Shown here: piece by piece, positions 36,932 to 45,434 of the stretch | How the letters are laid out: each line of letters begins with the position of its first letter | Numbering within the stretch: the first letter of the stretch is position 1 | Notes under the pieces: generated by a model | Databases searched by the model: none | The model's input: the letters and a program-made list of their open reading frames with translations, nothing else | Told to the model about the DNA's origin: nothing | From: Mycolicibacter sinensis | GTDB taxonomy: Bacteria; Actinomycetota; Actinomycetes; Mycobacteriales; Mycobacteriaceae | DNA: 49,674 nt | Reading direction: 5' to 3' | Assembly (NCBI RefSeq): GCF_001667945.1 | Contig: NZ_LZJK01000064.1 | Location: forward strand, 1 to 49,674 | Made by a program: the position numbers and the translations under genes

Positions 36932-37600
36932 CTACCCGGGTGAGGGCAGCGTGTTCTCGTCCGGGAACTTGCCGGTGGCCTGGAAGATCACCCGGCGGGC
37001 GACCTCCACGGCGTGGTCGGCGAACCGCTCGTAGAAGCGGCCGAGCAGTGTCACATCGACGGCCGCCGCGACGCCGTGCCGCCACTCCTTGTCCATCATC
37101 ACCGAGAACAGATGCCGGTGCAGGTCGTCCATCGCGTCGTCTTCCTCGCGAATCCGGGCGGCCTTCTCCGGGTCGCGCGACAGCAGTACCTCCTGTGCAC
37201 TGTTGCCCAAATCCACTGCCACCCGGCCCATTTCGGCGAAATATCCGTTGACCTCTTCGGGGAGTGCGTGTTGCGGGTGGCGGCGGCGGGCGATCTTGGC
37301 GACGTGCAGCGCCAGCGCGCCCATCCGGTCGATGTCGGCGACCATCTGGATGGAGCTGACGATCGCGCGCAGATCCCCGGCGACCGGCGCCTGCAACGCC
37401 AGCAGCACGAAGGCGCTCTCCTCGGCACGGGCGCTCATCGACGCGATCTTCTCGTGGTCGGTGATCACCTGCTCGGCGACCACCAGGTCGGCCTGCAGCA
37501 GGGCCTGAGTGGCACGTTCCATGGCGATCCCGGCCAGGCCGCACATCGTGCCGAGCTGTTCGGCCAAGTCCGAGAGTTGCTCGTGATAGGCGGTTCGCAT
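36932..37600 (-). CDS. phoY2: PhoU-like phosphate signalling regulator PhoY
   Basis: 222 residues made of two three-helix PhoU repeats, with metal-binding-like E-x3-D motifs ([28 protein letters not shown]). PhoU/PhoY proteins sit between the Pst transporter and the SenX3-RegX3 two-component system and shut off the phosphate response when phosphate is plentiful. Its place next to pstB supports that role. It is downstream of the LCP gene on the same strand, 44 bases away. Confidence 0.94.
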   Translation of the reverse strand: MRTAYHEQLSDLAEQLGTMCGLAGIAMERATQALLQADLVVAEQVITDHEKIASMSARAEESAFVLLALQAPVAGDLRAIVSSIQMVADIDRMGALALHVAKIARRRHPQHALPEEVNGYFAEMGRVAVDLGNSAQEVLLSRDPEKAARIREEDDAMDDLHRHLFSVMMDKEWRHGVAAAVDVTLLGRFYERFADHAVEVARRVIFQATGKFPDENTLPSPG

Positions 37601-37644
37601 GCCCTCAAGACTAACCTGGGCGGCGCCCGACGGCGCTGCGGCGA

Positions 37645-39816
37645 CTACTCGCAGGTGGTGTCGGCGGCGTTGGTGACCGTCAGGTCGGCGGGCAGCTCGG
37701 TCGGCTCGACGCTGGCGCCGCGGTTGAGCTGCACGGTGACCTGGGAGCCGACGGCGGCCGGCTTGCTGACGCTCCGGAAATCCGAACCCAGCACTACCCG
37801 CACGATGTTGCCCAACCCGGTGACCCGCTCGATCGGCGCGCCGGACAGTGCTGAGGCAACGGTGGCCGCGGCCTGTTCGTTGCCCGGGGAGAACAGGACT
37901 TTGGTGGCCTTGACCGTGCCCGGGTAGTCGTCGGCGCTGTCGACGTCAAAACCCCACCGCTGCAGACCTGCCGAGGTGGAGGCGGCCAGGCCCGAGACGT
38001 CGGTGGCGTTGGACACCCGCACGGTGACCTCACCGGGGGAAGTGGTGACCGCCCGCACCTGCTCGCTCTGCGGCTTGGCGGCCGGGCTGGCGGCGTTGGT
38101 CGAGGACTGGGCGGGGGACTGCGTGGTGGGGCTGGCCGTGGTGGTCGAGATCGTCGTGGCGTTGTGGTCGTTCTCGCCGGGCAGCGGGTCGTCGTTGATG
38201 ATGGCGTCGAACAGCGCCCGCATGTCGTCCAACCGCGGAACCTCGTCGCCGTTCTCGTCGGTCTCACTGGTCGGTACGGTCACGAAGGTGATGTGCCCGG
38301 CCGCCACCTTCTGCAGCGACTGCCCGAGGTTCACCAGGTCCTTCGTCTTGACGTTGTCGACGTAGCTGTCGCCGATGAACATGTTGACCACGTTGTTGAG
38401 CTTGGTCGGCGAGAAGAAGGTGTTCGTGGAGATCAGCGAGCGCAGCAGCGACGACAGGAACAGCTGCTGGCGTTTGATGCGGCCGTAGTCGCCGTTGTCC
38501 TCGGTGGTGACGTTGCGCGCCCGCACGTAGCTCAGCGCTGTCGCACCGTTGACCCGCTGCCGGCCGCTGTGCTCCAGCACGCTGCCCAGCTCGAGGTCGT
38601 AGAGCGGGCTGGTGGTGCACACCTCGACGCCGCCGAGCGCGTCGACCATCTTGCCGAAGCCGACGAAGTCGACGGCCATGAACCGGTTGACCGCCAGCCC
38701 GGACAGCTTCTGGATCTCTTTGACCAGACACTTCGGGCCACCGAAGGCATATGTCGAGTTGAGCTTGGTCTCGGTGTAGACGGTCTCGGCGCTGTAGGAG
38801 CCGGTGTCGGGGTCGTAGATCCGGCCGTAGGCACCGGTCTCGGGATTCCAGACCTCACACTGGATCGGCGTGATGGCCAGGTCGCGAGGAAATGACACCA
38901 CCACCACGCGTTTACGGTTGGCCGGGATGTTGACCAGCATGATCGTGTCGGATCGGGCACCTTCGGCGTCCTCGGTGGTGCCCGCACCGATGTCGCTGTT
39001 GGCGCCGGCGCGGGTGTCGGCGCCCACGATCAGGAAGTTCTCGTCGCCGTACTGGCCGGCTGCGTCGAGGATGTCGTGCGAATCGGGGTCTAGCGCGTTG
39101 ACGTGGTTGAGGCTGCGGTTCTTCGACGTGCTCCACTGCCACGCCGAGCCGGTCAGCACCAGGGCCAGAACCGCCAGCATGGCCGCCACCATCCGGCCCG
39201 CCGCCATCGCCCGGCGGCGGGTCTTGCGCGGGTACGGCTGGTCGGATTCGCTGTCGGTTTCGTCGTCGGTGCCCGGCGCGTCGATGCGCACCATCTCGCC
39301 CGCCACGTCCGGCAGTTCGGTGGTGGGCTCGAACCCGTCCCAGACACCCCAGTCGATGTCGTCGGCGTCGGCCAGCTCGGTGCCGTGAATCAGGTCGAGA
39401 TCGGGCAACTCCGACGGATAGGCGACCTCGATGTCGGTGGCGTCGAAAGCCGGTGCGTCCACGACTTCGAAGGCCGGCCACGATTCCGGCGCGGGGTCCG
39501 CGGGGTCTTCGGCTGCTGGGGTTTCTGCGGGCTCCGCGGCCGCCGGGGCGGCGCGGCGCCGGCTGCGGCCGCCAGACGGCGGGACGCCGCCGTTGACCTT
39601 GGCGATCAGGTCGGCGACGGTCACCGACCCGTCACCACCGTTGCGGCGGCGGGACGACGCCGAACGGCGGGGGGCCGGTGCTGCATCCGGGGCCGGGGTC
39701 TGCCAACGCTCCCAGGGCGCGGGTCCGGGCGGGGTCATCGTCATCAGCTGATGGTCACCGTCGTCCCCGCCGTCTCCAGGCCAGTGACCAGGAGTGGCGT
39801 TGTCGCCGTCACTCAT
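37645..39816 (-). CDS. LytR-CpsA-Psr (LCP) family cell-wall ligase with LytR_C domain
   Basis: 723 residues. A long cytoplasmic N-terminus (1-205) rich in Pro, Ala and acidic residues precedes one membrane span (about 207-227). The extracellular LCP domain (about 255-420) has the conserved Arg/Asp features [39 protein letters not shown] and LSYVRARN. A Thr/Ser/Pro linker then leads to a LytR_C domain (about 600-700: [13 protein letters not shown]). LCP enzymes attach arabinogalactan to peptidoglycan in mycobacteria. Equivalent to Rv0822c. The 180 bases upstream (39817-39995) hold no gene; they contain an AT-rich patch near 39940-39965 that may be the promoter. Confidence 0.92.
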   Translation of the reverse strand: MSDGDNATPGHWPGDGGDDGDHQLMTMTPPGPAPWERWQTPAPDAAPAPRRSASSRRRNGGDGSVTVADLIAKVNGGVPPSGGRSRRRAAPAAAEPAETPAAEDPADPAPESWPAFEVVDAPAFDATDIEVAYPSELPDLDLIHGTELADADDIDWGVWDGFEPTTELPDVAGEMVRIDAPGTDDETDSESDQPYPRKTRRRAMAAGRMVAAMLAVLALVLTGSAWQWSTSKNRSLNHVNALDPDSHDILDAAGQYGDENFLIVGADTRAGANSDIGAGTTEDAEGARSDTIMLVNIPANRKRVVVVSFPRDLAITPIQCEVWNPETGAYGRIYDPDTGSYSAETVYTETKLNSTYAFGGPKCLVKEIQKLSGLAVNRFMAVDFVGFGKMVDALGGVEVCTTSPLYDLELGSVLEHSGRQRVNGATALSYVRARNVTTEDNGDYGRIKRQQLFLSSLLRSLISTNTFFSPTKLNNVVNMFIGDSYVDNVKTKDLVNLGQSLQKVAAGHITFVTVPTSETDENGDEVPRLDDMRALFDAIINDDPLPGENDHNATTISTTTASPTTQSPAQSSTNAASPAAKPQSEQVRAVTTSPGEVTVRVSNATDVSGLAASTSAGLQRWGFDVDSADDYPGTVKATKVLFSPGNEQAAATVASALSGAPIERVTGLGNIVRVVLGSDFRSVSKPAAVGSQVTVQLNRGASVEPTELPADLTVTNAADTTCE

Positions 39817-39995
39817 GTCTTCACGGGCCTCCGCGTCTTCGGACTGACGGGCGTCGCTCGCACGTCAGCGTGCACGGATGATCACCGTTGATTCTCCGTA
39901 CCGTTCCGCCCCCGCAGGGACGAACCCACCTGGGGCAACAAGCTACTTATTCTACTGAGAACTTTCCAGACACGCGATGTCGAGAACGTCTCATT

Positions 39996-41141
39996 TCAGC
40001 CACCTGAGTGCATAATGTCAGCCCCGGTCGGCACCGCGCAGTCGTCCGGGTCGGTCAGCCATCCTTCAGGAAGAGCAACCTGGGCCGCTGACCCCTGTCG
40101 GCCGCGCGGCCCGGTCGCGGCGGCGGGGAACGGGATGGACCCGTCGAGCTGTGTGAGCAGCGTGTCGAGTTCGGCCAGTGTGGTGACCATGGCCAACCTG
40201 CGGCGCAACTCCGACCCGGCCGGGAACCCGTGCAGATACCAGGCGACGTGCTTGCGGATCTCCCGCATGCCCTTGTCCTCGCCGAAATGCGACGCCAACA
40301 GCTCGCCGTGGCGGCGGATGATGTCGGCGACTTCCCCCAGCGTGGGCGGGGTCGGGGCCGGACGGCCGGCGAAGGCCGCGGACAGCTCGGCGAACAACCA
40401 GGGCCGGCCCAGGCAGCCCCGGCCGATGACGACGCCGTCGCAGCCGGTGGCGGCCATCATGGCCAGCGCGTCACCGGCTTCGAAGATGTCGCCGTTGCCG
40501 AGCACCGGAATCGAGCGCACCTGCGCTTTGAGCGCGGCGATCTGCGCCCAGTCGGCGGTACCGGAGTAGCGCTGCGCGGCGGTCCGGGCGTGCAGGGCCA
40601 CCGCGGCCGCGCCCTCGGCCTCGGCGATGCGCCCGGCGTCGAGGTGGGTGTGGTGGGCGTCGTCGATGCCGATCCGGAATTTCACGGTCACCGGAATATC
40701 GGTGCCGGCGGTGCCGCGCACTGCCGCGGCGACGATGTTGCCGAACAGCCGGCGCTTGTAGGGCAGCGCCGAGCCGCCGCCGAGCCGGGTCACCTTGGGC
40801 ACCGGGCAGCCGAAGTTCATGTCGATGTGGTCGGCCAGGCCGTCGTCGGCGATCATTTTCGCCGCGGCGTAGGTGGTGTCGGGGTCGACGGTGTAGAGCT
40901 GCAGCGAGCGCGGGGACTCCTCCGGCGCGAACGTCGTCATGTGCAGGGTGGCCGGGTGCCGTTCGACGAGCGCCCGGGCGGTCACCATCTCGCACACGTA
41001 CAGGCCGCTGACCGTGCCGGCCCGGGCCTGCTCCAGCTCGCGGCAGAGGGTGCGGAAGGCCACGTTGGTGACGCCGGCCATCGGGGCCAGCACCACCGGG
41101 CTGGCCAGCCGGATCGAACCGATCTTCAGCGCGGACTGCAA
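39996..41141 (-). CDS. dus: tRNA-dihydrouridine synthase (Dus)
   Basis: 381 residues if started at TTG 41141; upstream in-frame starts lie inside desA1 and the true start is uncertain. A TIM barrel binding FMN: SPVVLAPMAGVTNVAFR, DHIDMNFGCPVPKV (catalytic Cys), GGGSAL, VTVKFRIG, LHARTAAQRYSG and GNGDIFEAGDAL with GVVIGRGCLGRPW. A C-terminal helical domain follows. Reduces uridines in the D-loop region of tRNA. Equivalent to Rv0823c. Downstream of desA1, probably co-transcribed. Confidence 0.92.
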   Translation of the reverse strand: MQSALKIGSIRLASPVVLAPMAGVTNVAFRTLCRELEQARAGTVSGLYVCEMVTARALVERHPATLHMTTFAPEESPRSLQLYTVDPDTTYAAAKMIADDGLADHIDMNFGCPVPKVTRLGGGSALPYKRRLFGNIVAAAVRGTAGTDIPVTVKFRIGIDDAHHTHLDAGRIAEAEGAAAVALHARTAAQRYSGTADWAQIAALKAQVRSIPVLGNGDIFEAGDALAMMAATGCDGVVIGRGCLGRPWLFAELSAAFAGRPAPTPPTLGEVADIIRRHGELLASHFGEDKGMREIRKHVAWYLHGFPAGSELRRRLAMVTTLAELDTLLTQLDGSIPFPAAATGPRGRQGSAAQVALPEGWLTDPDDCAVPTGADIMHSGG

Positions 41142-41179
41142 GCGCGGCGGAGCTGGGCGCCGCAGTTCGCCGCTGCCGA

Positions 41180-42181
41180 CTACGGCGCTGATGGCTCCAG
41201 CACCTTCTTGGCGGCGCGCTTCTCGGCCATCTTGGCCTCCCGCTCGAGCCGGCGCTGCTTGGCCACCTCGAACTTCTCGCACGTCTCATCCAGCTCGGCG
41301 ACGATCTTGCCGATCTCGTCCTGGTAGCGGGCCGCCTCGCCGCTGAACTCGCGCTCGAGGATGCGCCACTTCTTCAGCACCGGCATCACCACGTCGTCGC
41401 GGTGGATGATCGGGTCGTAGACACCGCCGACGGCGATGATGACCGCTTTGCGGCGGAACTCCGGGACCACGAATCCGGGCATCTGGAAGTTGGCCAGCAC
41501 CCGGTGCAGCGAGTACATCGCCCGGTCCGGCGCGATGTCGAACCCGACCGCGCTGATGTCGCGGTAGAAGATCATGTGCAGGTTCTCGTCGGCCGAGATC
41601 CGGGCCAGCAGCTGATCGGCGACCGGGTCATTGCAGGCCCGGCCGGTGTTGCGGTGCGAGATCCGGGTGGCCAGCTCCTGGAACGTCACGTAGATGACCG
41701 AGTCGAACAGGCTCTCGGCGAACAGATCGTCCTGGACCTGGTGGTTCTGCCCCGGGCTGAAGCCGCGGTTGACGGTCTCCATCCGCAGGGTCTCCAACTC
41801 GATCGGGTCGCAGTTGCGGGTGACGACGAGGTAGTCGCGCAGCGCGATGCCGTGGCGGTTCTCCTCGGCGGTCCATCGGTTGACCCAGGTGCCCCACGGG
41901 GCGTCCATGGTGAAGTTCATCGCGATCTCGCGGTGATACGACGGCAGGTTGTCCTCGGTCAGCAAGTTCTGCACCATGGCGGTGCGCGCGACCTCGGAGA
42001 GCTTCGACTGCTCCGGGTCCCAGTCCTGCCCGCCGAGGGCGTAGTAGTTCTTGCCCTCCGACCACGGGACGTAGTCGTGGGGATTCCAGTCTTTGGTCAT
42101 GGAGAAGTGGCGGTTGACCGCGTTCTCGACGACCGGCTCGAGCTCGTGCAGCAACTCGAGGTCAGTCCACTCACGCGTCAT
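41180..42181 (-). CDS. desA1: Acyl-ACP desaturase DesA1
   Basis: 333 residues from ATG 42181, after AGGAG. A ferritin-like di-iron protein with EENRHG and DENLHM (the two E/D-E-x-x-H motifs), and other iron Glu residues in the helices with TEDNLPSYHRE and FQELATR. DesA1 puts a double bond into long acyl chains on the ACP of the mycolic acid pathway. The C-terminus is a charged helical tail (KQRRLEREAKMAEKRA). Its promoter is visible upstream and shows a repeated TATCTGTGT element. Confidence 0.95.
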   Translation of the reverse strand: MTREWTDLELLHELEPVVENAVNRHFSMTKDWNPHDYVPWSEGKNYYALGGQDWDPEQSKLSEVARTAMVQNLLTEDNLPSYHREIAMNFTMDAPWGTWVNRWTAEENRHGIALRDYLVVTRNCDPIELETLRMETVNRGFSPGQNHQVQDDLFAESLFDSVIYVTFQELATRISHRNTGRACNDPVADQLLARISADENLHMIFYRDISAVGFDIAPDRAMYSLHRVLANFQMPGFVVPEFRRKAVIIAVGGVYDPIIHRDDVVMPVLKKWRILEREFSGEAARYQDEIGKIVAELDETCEKFEVAKQRRLEREAKMAEKRAAKKVLEPSAP

Positions 42182-42194
42182 AACAGCTCCTGAG

Positions 42195-42247
42195 TATCTG
42201 TGTCCGCTAGTTGCAGGCAATATATCTGTGTATGCCGGTAGCAGCAA
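42195..42247 (-). promoter_or_regulatory. desA1 promoter with a TATCTGTGT direct repeat
   Basis: On the minus strand TTGCTG (42247-42242) and TATATT (42224-42219) are spaced by 17 bases, giving a start about 30 bases before the ATG. TATCTGTGT (plus strand) occurs twice, at 42195-42203 and 42223-42231, 28 bases apart, one copy in the spacer next to the -10 box and one in the leader. These may bind a fatty-acid regulator such as MadR, or the upstream TetR; this is inference. Confidence 0.55.
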
Positions 42248-42267
42248 GTTCGCGGGGGCGTGTTGTG

Positions 42268-42867
42268 CTAACCATTGTCCGCATCTTCGGCCCGGCCGGT
42301 GTTGAGCAGCATGTCGACGCAGAAGTCGATGAACTGTGTCCGGCTGGCCACCAGCCGCCCGTTGAGATAGGCGGTGAACAAGGCGGTCAGGGCGCCGATC
42401 AGCCCGGTCGCCACCATGTTCTGTAGGCCGGGATCACCGATTCGGGTGAGCTTGCGCTGCAGCATCTCGATGAACGTCGGCATCCATTGCGCACCGGAGT
42501 GGGTCAGGACCGGCTCGGTCTCCGGAGCCAGTAGCAGCACCCGGCCGCGCACCGGGTCGTCGACCATCAGGGCAACGAAGCCTTCCACGGCTTCCCGCGG
42601 CGTATGTGCCGACAGCAGGGCCGCCATCGCGCGGGTACACACGTCGTCGTACACGGCGCGGACGAATTCATCGCGGTCGGCGAAGCTTTCGTAGAAGTAG
42701 CGCTCGGTCAGCGCCGCAGCGCGGCAGACCGACCGGATGGTCAGCGTGGGCCCGTTCTCGCCGCCGAGCAGTTGGACGCCGGCCGCGATGAACGCGTCGC
42801 GGCGCAGGGCCTGACGGTCTTTCAGGGGGACCCCGGACCAACGGCCCCGGCGTTGACCGGACGGCAC
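42268..42867 (-). CDS. TetR family regulator between desA1 and cluster II
   Basis: 199 residues, GTG start after AGGAG. Helix-turn-helix at about 20-65 (RRDAFIAAGVQLL, LTIRSVCRAAALTERYFYESF, RDEFVRAVYD) and a helical effector domain. It is divergent from cluster II, with 315 bases between, where two perfect palindromes lie near the forward promoter, so it is the likely regulator of that operon. It could also affect desA1, whose promoter begins just after this gene. Confidence 0.92.
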   Translation of the reverse strand: MPSGQRRGRWSGVPLKDRQALRRDAFIAAGVQLLGGENGPTLTIRSVCRAAALTERYFYESFADRDEFVRAVYDDVCTRAMAALLSAHTPREAVEGFVALMVDDPVRGRVLLLAPETEPVLTHSGAQWMPTFIEMLQRKLTRIGDPGLQNMVATGLIGALTALFTAYLNGRLVASRTQFIDFCVDMLLNTGRAEDADNG

Positions 42868-43182
42868 TTCAATCTCCTAAGGTCCAGTTTGACCACGATC
42901 GTAGTCCCTGGTGCACGCTCGGGCGTGTGGCGTTCCACTGCCCGGCATGTGGGACAGAGCCGCCGGTGCGGCGGCCGGGCCCGCGCCCGCGGTGCCGCAA
43001 CGCCTCCTGCGTTAGTCCAGACAATAAAACCGCCGGGCCGTCCCGTGCGCCCTTGACTGAGCGCACCGTGCTGCGGAATAGTGTTCTTCAGAACGAAGAA
43101 TGACGTATGTTGTCCGGACAAATCCGTATATCCCGATCGGGGGCAGTGCGGATCTGCTGCCGGTGCCAGGAGAAAGCGGGTC
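42868..43182. promoter_or_regulatory. Divergent control region of tetR and cluster II, with palindromes
   Basis: No gene is seen in these 315 bases. Two palindromes lie toward cluster II: TTCTTC-AGAAC-GAAGAA (43084-43100) and TTGTCCGGACAA (43110-43121, perfect). A possible -35 TTGACT (43053-43058) lies upstream with AATAGT (43077-43082) 18 bases on, so the first palindrome would cover the transcription start. On the minus strand TACGAT (42903-42898) may be the -10 box of tetR. The 42900-43020 part is GC-rich and shows no clear signal. Confidence 0.5.
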
Positions 43183-44046
43183 ATGGCGGATCACTCCAGC
43201 CTCCTGAGTCACCTCAGTCTCGCGGGCCGGGTCGTCGTGGTGTCCGGAGCCGGTGGCGGCGGTATCGGTACCACCATCACCGCGATGGCGGCAGCCGCCG
43301 GGGCCACGGTGATCGCGGTGAGCCGGTCGGCGGACAACCTCGACGAACACGTCGCGCCGCTGGCCGCCCAGGGCCTGCCGGTGCTGCCGGTGGCCGCCGA
43401 CGCCGGCACCGACGAGGGCATCGCCGCGGTGCTCGATGCGGCGCGGCACGCCGACGGGCAGCTCTACGGGCTGGTCAACGTTGCGGGCGGGGCGGCGCCG
43501 GCGACCTGGATGCCCGCCACCCGGGTGGCCCGCTCCGATTGGCGGGAGATCTTCGCGCACAACCTGGAGACCGCGTTCTTCATGAGCCGGGCCGTCGCCG
43601 CCGAACTGGTGGCCCAGCAGCGTCCGGGGTCGATCGTGTCGATCTCCTCGATCAGCGGGATGAACACCGCGCCGTTTCACATCGCCTACGGCACCGCCAA
43701 GGCCGGCGTCGCCGCGATGACGCGCACGATGGCGCTCGAGCTCGCGGCGGCCGGGATCCGGGTCAACGCGGTGGCCCCGGGGGTCACCGAGACCGCGGCG
43801 TCGGGCACCTATGTCGACGAGGACCCCGATCGCGACCGGCGGGCGATTGCCATGGGGCGCCGGGGACGGCCCGAGGAGCAGGCCGGGCCGATCCTGTTTC
43901 TGCTGTCGGAGCTGTCCAGCTACATCACCGGCCAGACCCTGCTGGTCGACGGCGGGCTCGACCTCAAATGGAGTCACCTCGGCGCCGACAACACCTCGCT
44001 GTTTCTCAAGGACGAAACCTTCCGCGCGGCGATGAGGAGGATGTGA
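43183..44046 (+). CDS. Short-chain dehydrogenase/reductase of cluster II
   Basis: 287 residues from ATG 43183, preceded by AGGAG at 43168. Cofactor motif SGAGGGGIGTT near 21-31, VNVAGG, catalytic Ser in SISSISG, YGTAK (Tyr/Lys) and PGVTETAA, then LLVDGGLDLKW. The C-terminal ~30 residues (HLGADNTSLFLKDE) extend past the usual end. Likely NAD(P)-dependent oxidation of a hydroxyl produced by the oxygenases. The Rieske gene starts in its stop codon. Confidence 0.9.
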   Translation: MADHSSLLSHLSLAGRVVVVSGAGGGGIGTTITAMAAAAGATVIAVSRSADNLDEHVAPLAAQGLPVLPVAADAGTDEGIAAVLDAARHADGQLYGLVNVAGGAAPATWMPATRVARSDWREIFAHNLETAFFMSRAVAAELVAQQRPGSIVSISSISGMNTAPFHIAYGTAKAGVAAMTRTMALELAAAGIRVNAVAPGVTETAASGTYVDEDPDRDRRAIAMGRRGRPEEQAGPILFLLSELSSYITGQTLLVDGGLDLKWSHLGADNTSLFLKDETFRAAMRRM

Positions 44047-45434
44047 TGACCGATCCGGTGCGCAACGCCGATACGGCCGAAGAACTGTCGCAACCGATGA
44101 CGATCGGCGTCGAGGCCTACACCTGCGGCGACTACGCCCGCGCCGAACGCGACAAGCTGTGGCGCAAGGTGTGGCAGCAGGTCGGGCGGGTCGAGGACCT
44201 GCCGGAGGTGGGCAGCTACCTGACCTACGACATCCTCGACGACTCGATCATCGTGGTGCGCACCGGGCCGGAAACCTTTGCCGCCCACCACAATGTCTGC
44301 ATGCACCGCGGCCGCCGGCTGATCGACACCCCGGCCGGGGCGAAGAACGCCCGCGCGCGCACCCGCAAGTCGTTCGTCTGCGGCTTCCACGGCTGGACCT
44401 ACGGCCTGGACGGGGCATGCACCCACATTCGCGAACAAGACGACTGGCAGGGCACGCTGACGCCGGCGAACACCCATCTGCGGCCGGTGCGGGTCGACGC
44501 CTGGGGCGGCTGGCTGTGGATCAACATGGATCCGGACTGTGAATCACTGGCCGACTTCCTGTTTCCCGCGGCCAAGATCCTCGACCCGTTCGGGCTGGAG
44601 AACATGCGCTACAAGTGGCGCAGGTGGCTGGAATTCGACTGCAACTGGAAGGTTGCGATGGAGGCCTTCAACGAGACCTACCACGTCTATACGACCCACC
44701 CGGAGTTCAACAGGTTCGGCGAATTCAAGGGCTGGGCCAAAGTGCAGGGCAAGCACAGCAACATCGGCTACGACGCCCCGGACGATCTGGAGACGACGAA
44801 GTCCAAGATTCGCCTGGGTACCGGTGCCGACCCCCGGGTGTCGACCGCGGAGATGCAGATCTACACCATGGAGGAGACCAACGCCACCACCACCACGACC
44901 CTGGTGAACGCCGCCAAGCGGCTGGTCGACGAGCTTCCCGAGGGCACCCCGGCCGACAAAGTCCTGCAACACTGGCTGGACTCGGCGCGCCGCGACGACG
45001 AGGCCCGCGGCGTCATCTGGCCGACAATCCCGGCCGGCGTGCTCGGCCAAGCCGGCACCGCGTGGCAGATCTTCCCGAACTTCCAGATCGGCCAGGGCCT
45101 CACCAGCGCGCTGTGTTACAGCGCCCGGCCGCATCCCAGCTACAACCCCGATAAGTGCCTCTTCGAGGTCTCGGTGTTCGAGCTCTTCCCGAAAGGGGAA
45201 GAACCGTCGACTGATTGGGAGTACACCCCGGTCGGCGATCCGGGCTGGCGCTCGGTGCTGCCGCAGGACTTCTCCAACATGGCCGCGGTTCAACAGGGCA
45301 TGAAATCCCTTGGCTACCAGGGTGCGAAGCCCAACCCATATCGGGAGCGCGCCATCGTCAACCTGCACCACCAGCTGGCGAAGTACATGGGCTCCGGTGA
45401 ACCGCAGGAGCTCCCGAAAGGAAGCAATCGATGA
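44046..45434 (+). CDS. Rieske non-heme iron oxygenase, alpha-type (cluster II)
   Basis: 462 residues from ATG 44046; the long upstream reading is a shadow of the SDR gene. Canonical Rieske ligands are CMH (Cys85, His87) and CGFH (Cys112, His115). The catalytic site has ETYHVYTTH (Glu210, His213, His218). An extra helical section (about 250-330) distinguishes it from the cluster I oxygenases. It lacks the small helical partner gene seen in cluster I and is followed instead by a flavin monooxygenase with an ATGA overlap. Substrate unknown; no local reductase. Confidence 0.92.
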   Translation: MTDPVRNADTAEELSQPMTIGVEAYTCGDYARAERDKLWRKVWQQVGRVEDLPEVGSYLTYDILDDSIIVVRTGPETFAAHHNVCMHRGRRLIDTPAGAKNARARTRKSFVCGFHGWTYGLDGACTHIREQDDWQGTLTPANTHLRPVRVDAWGGWLWINMDPDCESLADFLFPAAKILDPFGLENMRYKWRRWLEFDCNWKVAMEAFNETYHVYTTHPEFNRFGEFKGWAKVQGKHSNIGYDAPDDLETTKSKIRLGTGADPRVSTAEMQIYTMEETNATTTTTLVNAAKRLVDELPEGTPADKVLQHWLDSARRDDEARGVIWPTIPAGVLGQAGTAWQIFPNFQIGQGLTSALCYSARPHPSYNPDKCLFEVSVFELFPKGEEPSTDWEYTPVGDPGWRSVLPQDFSNMAAVQQGMKSLGYQGAKPNPYRERAIVNLHHQLAKYMGSGEPQELPKGSNR

